From the NCBI GenBank assembly GCA_045110335.1, contig JBGCGB010000006.1, positions 1 to 64,000 on the forward strand: a stretch of 64,000 nucleotides of DNA, given 5' to 3'. A program made the position numbers and the translations under genes. The notes below the pieces were generated by a model. It saw only the letters and a list, made by a program, of their open reading frames with translations. It was not told where the DNA came from and did no database searches. Below, one piece after another: positions 26,314 to 34,619 of the stretch (within the stretch, counting starts at the first letter, position 1; every line of letters starts with the position of its first letter). The DNA comes from CALBPI01 sp045110335 (GTDB taxonomy: Bacteria > Pseudomonadota > Gammaproteobacteria > Steroidobacterales > Woeseiaceae).

Positions 26314-26901
26314 ATGGTCAAAAAGAATTTTGTACAGGAGCAGGCGCTGGTCGAAGATGCTTTCCGGCTGGGTGTGCAGATTTTCGAAGACGGATTCGAG
26401 CCGACCTTCGTTGTCGGTCTTTGGCGCGGCGGGAGTTCGGTCGGGATCTACGTGCAGGAATGCCTGCAGTATTTAGGTATCGAGACCAATCATATTGCGC
26501 TGCGTACGTCTTATCGCGGGATGAATAACTACGAGCAGATGGTTGAGAATCCTGGCGACGAGATTCGTGTGCATGGTACCCAGTATTTGCTCGAGGCTTT
26601 GAATGCTGATGACCGGTTGCTCATTGTCGATGATGTCTGTGGTTCCGGGCTGACACTGAGTGTGGTTGAGCAGCGACTTCGTAAAAAGCTAAAGCGCAAT
26701 ATGCCTGCGGATGTGCGCGTAGCGGTGATCTGGGATAAGCCGGCAAAACGAAAAACGGCGAGCAGTCCAAACTATTGGGTACATCAGACCGACGACTGGC
26801 TTGTGCTGCCCTATGAATTGTCCGGGCTTAGCGCTGACGAGTTGGAAAGGCATAAACCGGTGGCTGCCGAGTTGCTGGCAAGACAACGCGCTAGCGATTA
26901 G
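26314..26901 (+). CDS. phosphoribosyltransferase-family protein B
   Basis: The 195-residue protein, from the ATG at 26314, is a paralogue of the divergent gene at 25667-26245. It has the PPi loop GLWRGGSSVG and the PRPP motif LIVDDVCGSGLTL, where CGS replaces the FDT of the partner, so phosphate contacts and perhaps the base preference may differ. WVHQTDDWLVLPYEL corresponds to the region that stacks on the base in HPRT-like enzymes. A frame extension to 26212 runs through the short 68-bp divergent gap and into the other gene and is rejected. A TACACT at 26301-26306 is a possible -10. Confidence 0.84.
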   Translation: MVKKNFVQEQALVEDAFRLGVQIFEDGFEPTFVVGLWRGGSSVGIYVQECLQYLGIETNHIALRTSYRGMNNYEQMVENPGDEIRVHGTQYLLEALNADDRLLIVDDVCGSGLTLSVVEQRLRKKLKRNMPADVRVAVIWDKPAKRKTASSPNYWVHQTDDWLVLPYELSGLSADELERHKPVAAELLARQRASD

Positions 26902-26930
26902 TCTTTTTCATAGGGTTCAGCTTTCGCCGT

Positions 26931-27314
26931 CTAGTTGCGCGTTTCCAAATATCGTTCTGCTTCTTCTTCGGTGAGCTGCTCGACGGTGAGATACCAATCT
27001 GCAAAATTGGTGACGATTTCGAACTTGAACCGCCCTGTGTTTTGAAATAACTTCAATCCATTGCCCGTTTGACGAATGCGCAGGATACGGCTGTCAAAAA
27101 AACCCGTGTCTGCGTTAAGTAGATTGAGTTCGAATCCGGTCTGGTTTCGAAAATCACTATTTACCCGCCATGACAACAGCCAGGGCCCATCCGTTTCAAA
27201 GGTCTGGGTTTGACGATTGCCATTGCCCTTGGTGTCGAGAATGATCTCCCCGGCCAATGCGGTTGATGACGCTAGCGCGAACAAACAGCTGATGAGCAGT
27301 GATCGAATAAACAT
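26931..27314 (-). CDS. small exported protein of unknown function
   Basis: This 127-aa protein has a clear signal peptide (MFIRSLLISCLFALASSTALA, cleaved before GEI) and a beta-rich mature domain of about 105 residues (TDGPWLLSWRVNSDF, GLKLFQNTGRFKFEIV, DWYLTVEQLTEEEAERY). It has no cysteines after the signal peptide. I do not recognise the family; the pattern resembles small periplasmic domains that fold as a beta sandwich. It is downstream of the tandem-GST gene with an 82-bp gap and may be in the same unit. Confidence 0.65.
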   Translation of the reverse strand: MFIRSLLISCLFALASSTALAGEIILDTKGNGNRQTQTFETDGPWLLSWRVNSDFRNQTGFELNLLNADTGFFDSRILRIRQTGNGLKLFQNTGRFKFEIVTNFADWYLTVEQLTEEEAERYLETRN

Positions 27315-27396
27315 GATGTCAGTTCCGTTTGATAATAAGGTCGTCTAAGAGGTTGTGACCCTGAAAAATAACTATAGTTGCTTACGTGTGTATCGA

Positions 27397-28155
27397 CTAT
27401 TGCCCGTAAGTGTCTTGCAGGTAATCGATAATATCTGACGATTCGAACATTTCCACACCGGTGTTCGGATCGATTAGCAGAGGTACCTGAACGTGCCCCA
27501 TGCGTTCGAACATCAATTCTCGATTGCGTCCGGTGTGTTCGTAGTCGGGCATTGAGGTACGGCGAATGGCCGGCGGAATGAGGTCTTTGACCTTCGATTT
27601 TCCCATGCTCCTCAGTCGATAGCTGATTTCCATCTCGCACAAGCGCTCGCGAACCAAACGTGCGAAAGGACTGGTTTCGAAACTGAAAAGTTCGAGCGGT
27701 TTCTCCGGTTGTCTGGAGGGTCGTGCGTGAATGCCATGATTCATCCGCACGGCGGATGCAAAGCTCGCCGCGGTGCTGTTGATCGCCCGCATCAAGGTCT
27801 TTGGCAGTGCTTTCCGTCCGGCATAGGTCTTGTAAAGATAATGAACGATATTGATCGACTCATACATGACGGTGTTTGTGTTGGTATCGACCAATAGAGG
27901 GAATTGTGCTTTCCCGCCAATCCGAATGGCTTCGGGGCGATAGCGTTCGCCACCTTTCGGGCACGGTAAGATCATGGCATCAAGGTCCAGTCGGGTCAGG
28001 GCCTCGCGAACCACCCTGCAATGTGGGCAGTTTTCCATCTCATACAGTTTGATCAGTCGCGCTGGCTGGGATCGGGCTGGATCACTCATCAAGCCACGCG
28101 GGGTGGTCAGTACGGATGCAATCACCGAACCGGCAATATTCAGAGGGTTGTTCAT
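27397..28155 (-). CDS. protein with two tandem thioredoxin-fold GST N-terminal domains
   Basis: From the ATG at 28155 (overlapping the M48 protease stop by ATGA) the protein has 252 residues. It contains two GST-N/glutaredoxin-like domains in tandem: domain 1 about 33-115 (LIKLYEMENCPHCRVVREAL, FPLLVDTNTNTVMYESINIVHYL) and domain 2 about 155-252 (LELFSFETSPFARLVRERL, VPLLIDPNTGVEMFESSDIIDYL). Domain 1 has a CPHC redox pair; domain 2 has SPFA in that place and no Cys. Neither domain has the helical GST C-terminal part. The cis-Pro of the glutathione-binding VP(L)L and the (Y/F)ES motif are kept in both. The likely role is glutathione-dependent redox or binding chemistry. Confidence 0.8.
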   Translation of the reverse strand: MNNPLNIAGSVIASVLTTPRGLMSDPARSQPARLIKLYEMENCPHCRVVREALTRLDLDAMILPCPKGGERYRPEAIRIGGKAQFPLLVDTNTNTVMYESINIVHYLYKTYAGRKALPKTLMRAINSTAASFASAVRMNHGIHARPSRQPEKPLELFSFETSPFARLVRERLCEMEISYRLRSMGKSKVKDLIPPAIRRTSMPDYEHTGRNRELMFERMGHVQVPLLIDPNTGVEMFESSDIIDYLQDTYGQ

Positions 28156-28991
28156 AACGGGTCCTGTGTGGTCGCGGTTGCGTCCGTTGTATGCCAAGGC
28201 GTGAGTTCACCGTCGGTTCGCCAGCGTCGATTGTAAGCGGTTTGCTTGATGTCATCGATGCGTGCTGCTGTTTGCGGATGCGAATCCAAATATCCTGTCA
28301 TGAAGCCTTGCGATGATTGATCCAGTCTTTCGAAAAAATGCCAAGATGCATTGACGTGGCCGTATAGCGCATAGGTGAGTTCGAGGCCGAACTGATCGGC
28401 TTCAGCCTCTTGTTGGCGGTTAAATCCGCGCAGTGTGAGTTCAGAAATATTGAAACCAATGTCGCCGGATCTGCTAACCGCTGTATAGAGGATACCGAGT
28501 AAAGTCAGGCGTCCCATTCTGCGCAAATGATCGCGGTTTCGAAAATGTCCTAACTCGTGTCCCAGCACAAAGGCCAGTTCGTTTTCCGATTCGATGCTTT
28601 CTAACAATCCGCTCGTCACAATAATCAGCCCGCCGGGCAACGCCATAGCGTTGGGTTCAGGGTTGTCGGTGATCTCCAGCTTGAAATCGTATGGTGCGTC
28701 TAACCATTGCGCCGAGAGTCGGTCGAGTAGGTCGTTGGCAGGGCCCGTTGCGGCGTGCGCTTCTTCTGTTTGTTCGGTGAGATCTGGCGTAATACGGGTG
28801 AGCCATTTCATCTCTGCTTCGACGCTGGTCAGCCCAACCAATATTTCGACCAGGTAGACGATGACAATGGTCGCAGCGATGAAGGCGATGCCGAGTCCAA
28901 GCATAAGCACGCCCGCCTCAGCCAAAGGATGCGTCTTGCTGACGTTGACGCTGTCGTCTACCTCCCGCGGCACATAACGTGGCCCGACCAT
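28152..28991 (-). CDS. M48-family metalloprotease
   Basis: The zinc-protease motif HELGHFRNRDH (about residue 145) and the downstream Glu ligand in NRQQEAEADQFGLELTYALYG identify an M48 peptidase (HtpX/Oma1-like). One transmembrane helix lies at about 25-50 (LMLGLGIAFIAATIVIVYLVEILVGL). With the start at 28991, just after the stop of the upstream YbjQ-like gene, the protein has 279 residues; an 11-codon longer form from 29024 is possible. The SHPQTAARIDDI element near the end is typical of the family. A role in membrane or envelope protein quality control is likely. Confidence 0.86.
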   Translation of the reverse strand: MVGPRYVPREVDDSVNVSKTHPLAEAGVLMLGLGIAFIAATIVIVYLVEILVGLTSVEAEMKWLTRITPDLTEQTEEAHAATGPANDLLDRLSAQWLDAPYDFKLEITDNPEPNAMALPGGLIIVTSGLLESIESENELAFVLGHELGHFRNRDHLRRMGRLTLLGILYTAVSRSGDIGFNISELTLRGFNRQQEAEADQFGLELTYALYGHVNASWHFFERLDQSSQGFMTGYLDSHPQTAARIDDIKQTAYNRRWRTDGELTPWHTTDATATTQDPL

Positions 28992-28998
28992 GGGCGGT

Positions 28999-29469
28999 CT
29001 AGCGAATCTTGATGGCGGTGCCAAACGCGATCATTTCGACACCGGCCGTGCCGCGATCACCATCTGCATTGGCCATTCTTGAAGTTTCGAGACGTACATT
29101 AATGACAGCATCGTAGCCCTCATTTTTCGCTTGCCCGACCAATCTGAGCAATGCTTCGCGGCGTGCCCGGTCAAGCAACGGCTCATAGGTCTTGACGCGA
29201 CCGCCTACCAAGGTGCGAAGTCCGGCGATAATGCGTTTGAAGTAATCCAGAGAAATGACGATGCTGCCAACGAGCAATGTGGCATTGTTGGGTTGCCAGC
29301 CGTCGGGAATGTGTTCTGTCGTTAATACCGGAAAGTTCCGCAATGCAGCCTCCCGTTTCTTAATGTCCGCGAAGTGTCTACGCTCGAGAATACTGCCGAC
29401 GATATAGGCGACCAGCAATAACGTGACCGGTATGCCGATATTGATGAATAGACCAATGTACTCACTCAT
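28999..29469 (-). CDS. membrane-anchored YbjQ-like (DUF74/UPF0145) protein
   Basis: The 156-aa protein has one N-terminal transmembrane helix (IGIPVTLLLVAYIVGSIL) followed by a YbjQ domain: FPVLTTEHIPDGW, GSIVISLDYFKRIIAGLRTLVGGRVKTYEPLLDRARREALLRL and YDAVINVRLETSRM ... FGTAIKIR. The soluble version is encoded directly upstream. Known YbjQ proteins are small pentamers without a clear biochemical role; a metal-binding function is proposed for the family. It is part of the YbjQ-YbjQ-M48-GST group. Confidence 0.82.
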   Translation of the reverse strand: MSEYIGLFINIGIPVTLLLVAYIVGSILERRHFADIKKREAALRNFPVLTTEHIPDGWQPNNATLLVGSIVISLDYFKRIIAGLRTLVGGRVKTYEPLLDRARREALLRLVGQAKNEGYDAVINVRLETSRMANADGDRGTAGVEMIAFGTAIKIR

Positions 29470-29485
29470 GACGTGCAGTACCTGT

Positions 29486-29824
29486 TTAACGAATTTTTAC
29501 AGCGGTGCCGTACGCGAATAGCTCCGATGCGCCTTGCGCAATAGAGCTGGTGGCGAATCGCACATTGATGATGGCATTGGCCCCCATCGATTGTGCTTGC
29601 TTGACCATCCGCTCCGTCGCCTCTTGTCGAGAATCCTGCAGCAACTCGGTGTAACCCACCAACTCGCCGCCGACGATGTTCTTAAGCCCAGCCATGATAT
29701 CGCGGCCCAAATGTTTTGCCCGCACTGTGTTGCCAGTGACAACACCATAGAATTCAATGATCTCCTTTCCCGGTACGGTCTCGGTATTGGAAAGGACAAT
29801 GCTCGTTGGGGAACTAAAACTCAT
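29486..29824 (-). CDS. ybjQ: YbjQ family protein (UPF0145)
   Basis: This 112-residue soluble protein has all YbjQ signatures: LSNTETVPGKEIIEFYGVV, AKHLGRDIMAGLKNIVGGELVGYTELLQDSRQEA and GANAIINVRFATSSI...YGTAVKIR. It is first in a four-gene minus-strand unit, with 16 bases between it and the membrane-anchored paralogue. Confidence 0.9.
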   Translation of the reverse strand: MSFSSPTSIVLSNTETVPGKEIIEFYGVVTGNTVRAKHLGRDIMAGLKNIVGGELVGYTELLQDSRQEATERMVKQAQSMGANAIINVRFATSSIAQGASELFAYGTAVKIR

Positions 29825-29881
29825 GCATGCTCCGTTTCTTTGGCGCTGGATAGTTCAGGGATTATGGCACGAAAAACCGTG

Positions 29882-31000
29882 CTAGCTGCCTTGTTGCGGG
29901 AAAGATTGTTCGTTGAAGAAGTGGGAGATTAGCGTGTAGCGCGTTCCGCTGGTGGTTTCCCTAACTTCATGCAGTAACGATGACGAGAAAATCATTGCCG
30001 TCCCGGCAACGGATTTATAGCCCCGCTGGTCGAACTCTTTGAACACGACATCGCCCCCTTCGTAGTCATCATTGAGGTTCATCGATAACGCAAACCGGCG
30101 ATGTGCTGTCGGTGCACTGACGTTGTCACGATGCCCCATCTGATTGCCAGAGCGGTCGCCGACATACCGCGCGATATGTAAGTCTTCGCGCCGCGTGACA
30201 TCGTAGGCAAATGCCTTCTTGACCATTGGTACGACCCGGCCAAATATACGTTCATCAAGAAACTGCAGCATTTTTTGATCGCGAATAATGCAGTCCACCC
30301 GGTCTTGTCGATTGTGTTCGTATACCGGAATTCGGTAGTTGCCCTTTAGGTCTTCCGGTTTCGGTGGTGCGACATTGAATGGTGCATTAGTTTCGAAGGC
30401 GTCAACAACTGCGGCGCATTCCGTCGGCGTCAGTACATTGGGAATAGATAGCACCGGCGCATGCTCTGGCATCAAAGTTCGTGTTTCATTGTTCGTCATG
30501 GTTAGTGTGCTCGTGGCTTGTTCGAGACATTCGTCGAGGTTTTTCGGCGTATCCCACCAGTGAATAATCTGTCGAAAGGGAGAGATCAAAATCAGACGAT
30601 CCTGCTCGCCATGGTCTTTGTGAATGCCGAATCCAGCGAAAAGACGACCGGTGGCATCGGACGGCATTGGCCAATTGAAACCCTTGCGCCGGCATAGCGC
30701 CGCATTGTCTGATGCATTGGCATTGGAGGTGACGGCAACGACACTGAAGTTTCCGTTGCGCAGACGGCTGTCCCATGTCGTGAGCCGATCTATCCATCCA
30801 TCGATCCGATCTGCATTGGCTGTATTGAGTAAGAGAATCAGTAAGGCGTGCCCCGAAAGATGATCGTCGGTTGATCGCAGCCAACGGCCCTGTTCATCTT
30901 TGAGGTCGAATGCAGGCATTAGCATGCCAGGCTCTAAAGGTCTGACATATTCGGCGACCATGTCGCCCGCAAGCTGATAAGTAGATTTCGCTTTACTCAT
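29882..31000 (-). CDS. fusion of peroxiredoxin-like domain and prolyl-4-hydroxylase-like 2OG/Fe(II) oxygenase
   Basis: The 372-aa protein has two domains. Residues ~15-160 resemble the AhpC/TSA-redoxin fold (LEPGMLMPAFDLKDEQGRW, ALLILLLNTANADRIDGW, SVVAVTSNANASDNAALCRRKGFNWPMPSDATGRLFAGFGI) but no Cys is present at the peroxidatic position; the only Cys nearby, in ALCRRKG, is elsewhere. Residues ~185-365 are a prolyl-hydroxylase-type dioxygenase: HRD (His about 290, Asp about 292), SSLLHEV (distal His about 343) and a following Arg in GTRYTLISHFF for 2-oxoglutarate. EGGDVVFKEF and AMIFSSSLLHEV are typical. The redoxin part is probably a structural or binding domain. No substrate is known. Confidence 0.85.
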   Translation of the reverse strand: MSKAKSTYQLAGDMVAEYVRPLEPGMLMPAFDLKDEQGRWLRSTDDHLSGHALLILLLNTANADRIDGWIDRLTTWDSRLRNGNFSVVAVTSNANASDNAALCRRKGFNWPMPSDATGRLFAGFGIHKDHGEQDRLILISPFRQIIHWWDTPKNLDECLEQATSTLTMTNNETRTLMPEHAPVLSIPNVLTPTECAAVVDAFETNAPFNVAPPKPEDLKGNYRIPVYEHNRQDRVDCIIRDQKMLQFLDERIFGRVVPMVKKAFAYDVTRREDLHIARYVGDRSGNQMGHRDNVSAPTAHRRFALSMNLNDDYEGGDVVFKEFDQRGYKSVAGTAMIFSSSLLHEVRETTSGTRYTLISHFFNEQSFPQQGS

Positions 31001-31062
31001 GGAATGCTAAGAATTTGCTATCTAAAGATGATGACTAAGCATGATCTGTTCTGCCAAATGGG

Positions 31063-32247
31063 TCAAACATGATTCGCCGCGGCAACTGCTGACGACCAGG
31101 CCCACTGGAAATTAAACCCACCCAGATGTCCGGTGACATCCAGTACTTCCCCAATAAAGAACAGGCCGGGCGTGTGTTCGCTTTCCATGGTCTTTGACGA
31201 AACCGCAGCAGTATCGACGCCGCCGAGTGTCACCTCTGCGGTGCGATACCCTTCGGTCGCGGCAGGCTTCACTTGCCATTCATTGAGCCAGCGTCCTAGA
31301 TTATCGAGGCTGTCATCGGTCATATCGGCTATCGACACATCAGTATCTTTGTTCAACGCCGAGTGATCGAGTTCCTGTGCTAATGCCTTAGGTAAAACGT
31401 CCTGTAAGATCGACAATAATTTTCTGCGCGGTTGTGCCCGTTTCTCACGCACCAGCCATTCCGCTGCGGTCAGGTCGGGTAGCAAGTCGATATTGATTGA
31501 TTCTCCGGGATGCCAATAGCTCGATGCTTGCAACGGTGCAGGTCCGCTGAGCCCTCTATGCGTAAACAACAAACCTTCCCTGAAGCTCGCGGCGCCGGCG
31601 CTAACGGCAGCTGGAACACTCACGCCTGACAAACGGGTCATCATGTCGTGCAGTGCGCCCGTAAACGTGAACGGGACGAGCCCGGCGCGCGTGGGGATGA
31701 TGTCATGACCAAACTGCCGCGCAAGACGATAACCAAAGTCGCTGGCACCCATTTTCGGGATCGACAAACCGCCTGTCGCGACGACAAGCGCATCCCCCTG
31801 AAAGTGACCTGCTGTCGTCTTGACAGCAAATGTTGCCTGTTTTTCAACGTTGTCAATCCGACAGTCCATCAGGATACGTACGCCGTGGGACTCACATTCT
31901 GCGCGCAACATCGCGACGATATCTTTTGAAGAGCGATCGCAAAACAACTGCCCCAATGTTTTCTCGTGATAAGGGATTTGATGTTTGTCGACAAGGGCGA
32001 TGAAGTCCCATTGTGTATAACGACGTAACGCCGATTTACAAAAATGCGGGTTGCTGGAGAGAAACCGGTCCGGTTCGCAATAGAGATTGGTGAAGTTACA
32101 ACGGCCACCGCCAGACATCAGTATTTTCTTACCGATCTTGTTGGCACCCTCGAGCACCAGCACCCGTTTGCCTCTCTCGCCCGCGGTCAGCGCACACATC
32201 AAGCCGGCGGCTCCACCGCCAAGTACGATGACATCGAATTGTTGCAT
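31063..32247 (-). CDS. yhiN: HI0933-family flavoprotein (YhiN)
   Basis: This 394-aa NAD(P)/FAD-dependent oxidoreductase starts with the dinucleotide-binding motif VIVLGGGAAGLMCALTAGERG, followed by GKKILMSGGGRCNFTN, VVATGGLSIPKMGASDFGY, and ends with GLFFIGEVLDVTGHLGGFNFQWAWSSA. These are diagnostic of the HI0933/YhiN family. The physiological reaction is not established. The gene is divergent from the TfpX/TfpZ-like gene. Confidence 0.92.
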   Translation of the reverse strand: MQQFDVIVLGGGAAGLMCALTAGERGKRVLVLEGANKIGKKILMSGGGRCNFTNLYCEPDRFLSSNPHFCKSALRRYTQWDFIALVDKHQIPYHEKTLGQLFCDRSSKDIVAMLRAECESHGVRILMDCRIDNVEKQATFAVKTTAGHFQGDALVVATGGLSIPKMGASDFGYRLARQFGHDIIPTRAGLVPFTFTGALHDMMTRLSGVSVPAAVSAGAASFREGLLFTHRGLSGPAPLQASSYWHPGESINIDLLPDLTAAEWLVREKRAQPRRKLLSILQDVLPKALAQELDHSALNKDTDVSIADMTDDSLDNLGRWLNEWQVKPAATEGYRTAEVTLGGVDTAAVSSKTMESEHTPGLFFIGEVLDVTGHLGGFNFQWAWSSAVAAANHV

Positions 32248-32401
32248 GGGTACCTGATCTTGAAAAACAACGTGTTGGCACTATCTTACACGACGATTCT
32301 AGAGCTGAGATTGCAACTTAATCATGGGACAATGGTGCGTCGGCGGATTATGTCACTGCGGCAAGTCCAGATCCGACGACAATTTTTAGAGAGATGGAAC
32401 C

Positions 32402-33148
32402 ATGTCGAAACAGAAAGCCGTCACTATTCATTTTCTTTTTAGCCTTGCGGTCGTCTCAACGCTGCTGGCGATCATATTCTTCATTTGGTATCCGGCCCCG
32501 ATGTTCCGGATCAATGGGGCCGCCAACATTCTGAAAATACTCGTTGGTGTTGATCTGGTGCTGGGGCCGATGCTAACGGCCTATTTGTATCGCCCCGGTA
32601 AGAAGGGCCTATGGATTGATATGTGGTTTATTGCGATCGTGCAAATAGGTGCGCTCGTCTATGGCGCTACGACGATCTATCAGGAGCGGCCGCAATTCAT
32701 GGTGTTCTCTCAAGATCGTTATGTCGTCCTCGCGGGTAAGGATGTCATCGATGGGACTGAGCCACGTCAGGCTTGTGAGATTGTTGATTCGTTGCCCTGC
32801 AGAGTCGTTGCTATCGTCGGCGATTCGGTAGAAGCACGTTCTAGTCTGTTAGAGAAAACGCTGAAGACGGGTGCCGAACTCGAACAACTTGCTGAGTACT
32901 GGCAACCATTCGACAAGCATCGCAGCAAAGTGCTGGCGAAAGCGCGCCCGCTGCAAGCGATTATTGATGCATCTCCTGCTGTTGAGGATGCAGTGAAACG
33001 ATTGTCCAACAAGCACGATCGTGCGCTTTCGGATATGGTGTATGTGCCCGTGATCAACAAGAATCTTGTTGGTTTTTGTCTAATCATCGATGCGGAAACT
33101 GCAGAGACGCTAGACGTCATTGCCGTCGATCCCTGGGAAATGGAGTAA
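32402..33148 (+). CDS. TfpX/TfpZ-like type IV pilin accessory protein
   Basis: The 248-aa membrane protein has three to four helices in its first 100 residues (IHFLFSLAVVSTLLAIIFFIWY, LKILVGVDLVLGPMLTAYLY, IDMWFIAIVQIGALVYGATTIY) and the family pattern YPAPMFRINGA, GVDLVLGPMLT and ERPQFMVFSQDRYVVL. The C-terminal ~140 residues are soluble. In Pseudomonas such proteins assist assembly of specific pilins; here no pilin gene is adjacent, so the role may differ. A GAGAGATGGAACC stretch before the ATG contains the probable Shine-Dalgarno. Confidence 0.8.
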   Translation: MSKQKAVTIHFLFSLAVVSTLLAIIFFIWYPAPMFRINGAANILKILVGVDLVLGPMLTAYLYRPGKKGLWIDMWFIAIVQIGALVYGATTIYQERPQFMVFSQDRYVVLAGKDVIDGTEPRQACEIVDSLPCRVVAIVGDSVEARSSLLEKTLKTGAELEQLAEYWQPFDKHRSKVLAKARPLQAIIDASPAVEDAVKRLSNKHDRALSDMVYVPVINKNLVGFCLIIDAETAETLDVIAVDPWEME

Positions 33149-34619
33149 GACGATCACTAACTCATCGGTCGATTCCGCCGCTCGTGTGCGTTTGGTTGGG
33201 CGCATCGCGGGCCCAACAGTTTTCCTATGCATGCTGTTTTTCGCTGATAGCCAGGCTGTGATGAGTCCGCTCGCGTGGCGTGCCGCTGCCGCCAGTTTAT
33301 GGATGGCGATCTGGTGGGCAACGGAAGCGGTGCCTGTGCCGGTAACTGCACTCCTGCCGCTTGTCTTGTTCGCGCCACTGGGCCTTGCCAGCAGTCGCGA
33401 AGCCGCCGCCGCCTTCGCGCACCCCACCATTTTTCTGTTTCTCGGTGGTTTCATCATGGCGCTAGCAATCGAACGTTGGAATCTCCATCGTCGAATTGCG
33501 TTGGTCATACTGCAGCACACCGGCACTGAAGGGCGACGCCTAGTTGCCGGCTTCATGCTGGTGTCAGCCAGTCTCAGCATGTGGATGACGAACACGTCGA
33601 CGACGATGATGCTGCTGCCCATTGCGATTTCCGTCATCACCGTGATGGCTGAAAATGTAACGTCAGTGACTGACCGCCAACACGCAAACTTCCGACTTGC
33701 GCTGTTGTTGGGGGTTGCGTTCGCGGCGTCAATTGGCGGCTTGGCAACGTTGATTGGTACGCCACCAAACGCTTTGCTGGTTGCCTATTTAGCCGAGCGC
33801 CATGATCTCGAAATCAGTTTCGCAAGATGGATGTTGGTGGGCGTGCCGGTGTCACTGACGTTGCTACCGGTCGCATGGTGGCTCCTGACGACGCGATTGT
33901 TTCCGGTGAATATCGCGCCGAGCCAGGCGGTGGCCGCACATTTTACGACCATGCGAAAAGAGCTCGGGGCAATGTCCACTGCCGAGAAACGCATCGCCGT
34001 GATCTTCTTTGCCATGGTCATGCTTTGGATGTTGCGTAGACCATTGCAAGCCTGGCTTGGATTATCCGGTTTGAACGATACGGTCATTGCCATCGCTGCT
34101 GCGACGCTTACGTTCCTGACACCCAGTGGCGATAACAAGCAGCGAATGCTGATGGTCTGGGAAGAAACCAGTCGCTTGCCCTGGGGCGTGCTGGTCTTGT
34201 TTGGCGGCGGGCTCTCGCTGGCGATGGTGGTCAATAGTTCCGGTTTGGCGGAATGGCTGGGCCAATCGCTAGCCGGATTAAGTACGATCGGAGTTGGCGT
34301 ACTGATCCTGGCGGCGATTACGATGACGATCTATCTGACCGAGTTGACGAGCAATCTAGCGACGACAGCGACGCTGTTGCCGGTGATGGGAGCGATTGCA
34401 TTGCAATCAGATCTTGCGCCGTTGTTATTGACAGTGCCGGTCACGATTGCTGCGAGCTGTGCCTTCATGTTGCCGGTCGCGACCGCGCCAAATGCCATTG
34501 TGTTCTCGACGGGTATGATTCGAATAGGGCAGATGGTGCGTGCTGGACTTTGGTTGAATATCCTGGCAATCGGCTTGATCTGGGTGATTGGTATGTTTGT
34601 TGCGCCCGCTCTGCTCTAG
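33120..34619 (+). CDS. SLC13/DASS-family sodium:anion symporter
   Basis: A 499-codon frame encodes about 11-12 helices of the divalent anion:Na+ symporter family: WWATEAVPVPVTALLPLVLFAPLG, FLFLGGFIMALAIERWNLHRRIAL, SMWMTNTSTTMMLLPIA with the SNT-like motif, GGLATLIGTPPNALLVAYL and the second repeat LTSNLATTATLLPVMGAI plus MLPVATAPNAIVF. Likely substrates are C4-dicarboxylates or related acids. The start is uncertain: TTG at 33120 overlaps the previous gene by 29 bases, and a GTG at 33186 is the next option; neither has a strong ribosome site. Its TAG overlaps the opposing stop of the DUF547 gene within CTAG. Confidence 0.88.
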   Translation: MPSIPGKWSKTITNSSVDSAARVRLVGRIAGPTVFLCMLFFADSQAVMSPLAWRAAAASLWMAIWWATEAVPVPVTALLPLVLFAPLGLASSREAAAAFAHPTIFLFLGGFIMALAIERWNLHRRIALVILQHTGTEGRRLVAGFMLVSASLSMWMTNTSTTMMLLPIAISVITVMAENVTSVTDRQHANFRLALLLGVAFAASIGGLATLIGTPPNALLVAYLAERHDLEISFARWMLVGVPVSLTLLPVAWWLLTTRLFPVNIAPSQAVAAHFTTMRKELGAMSTAEKRIAVIFFAMVMLWMLRRPLQAWLGLSGLNDTVIAIAAATLTFLTPSGDNKQRMLMVWEETSRLPWGVLVLFGGGLSLAMVVNSSGLAEWLGQSLAGLSTIGVGVLILAAITMTIYLTELTSNLATTATLLPVMGAIALQSDLAPLLLTVPVTIAASCAFMLPVATAPNAIVFSTGMIRIGQMVRAGLWLNILAIGLIWVIGMFVAPALL

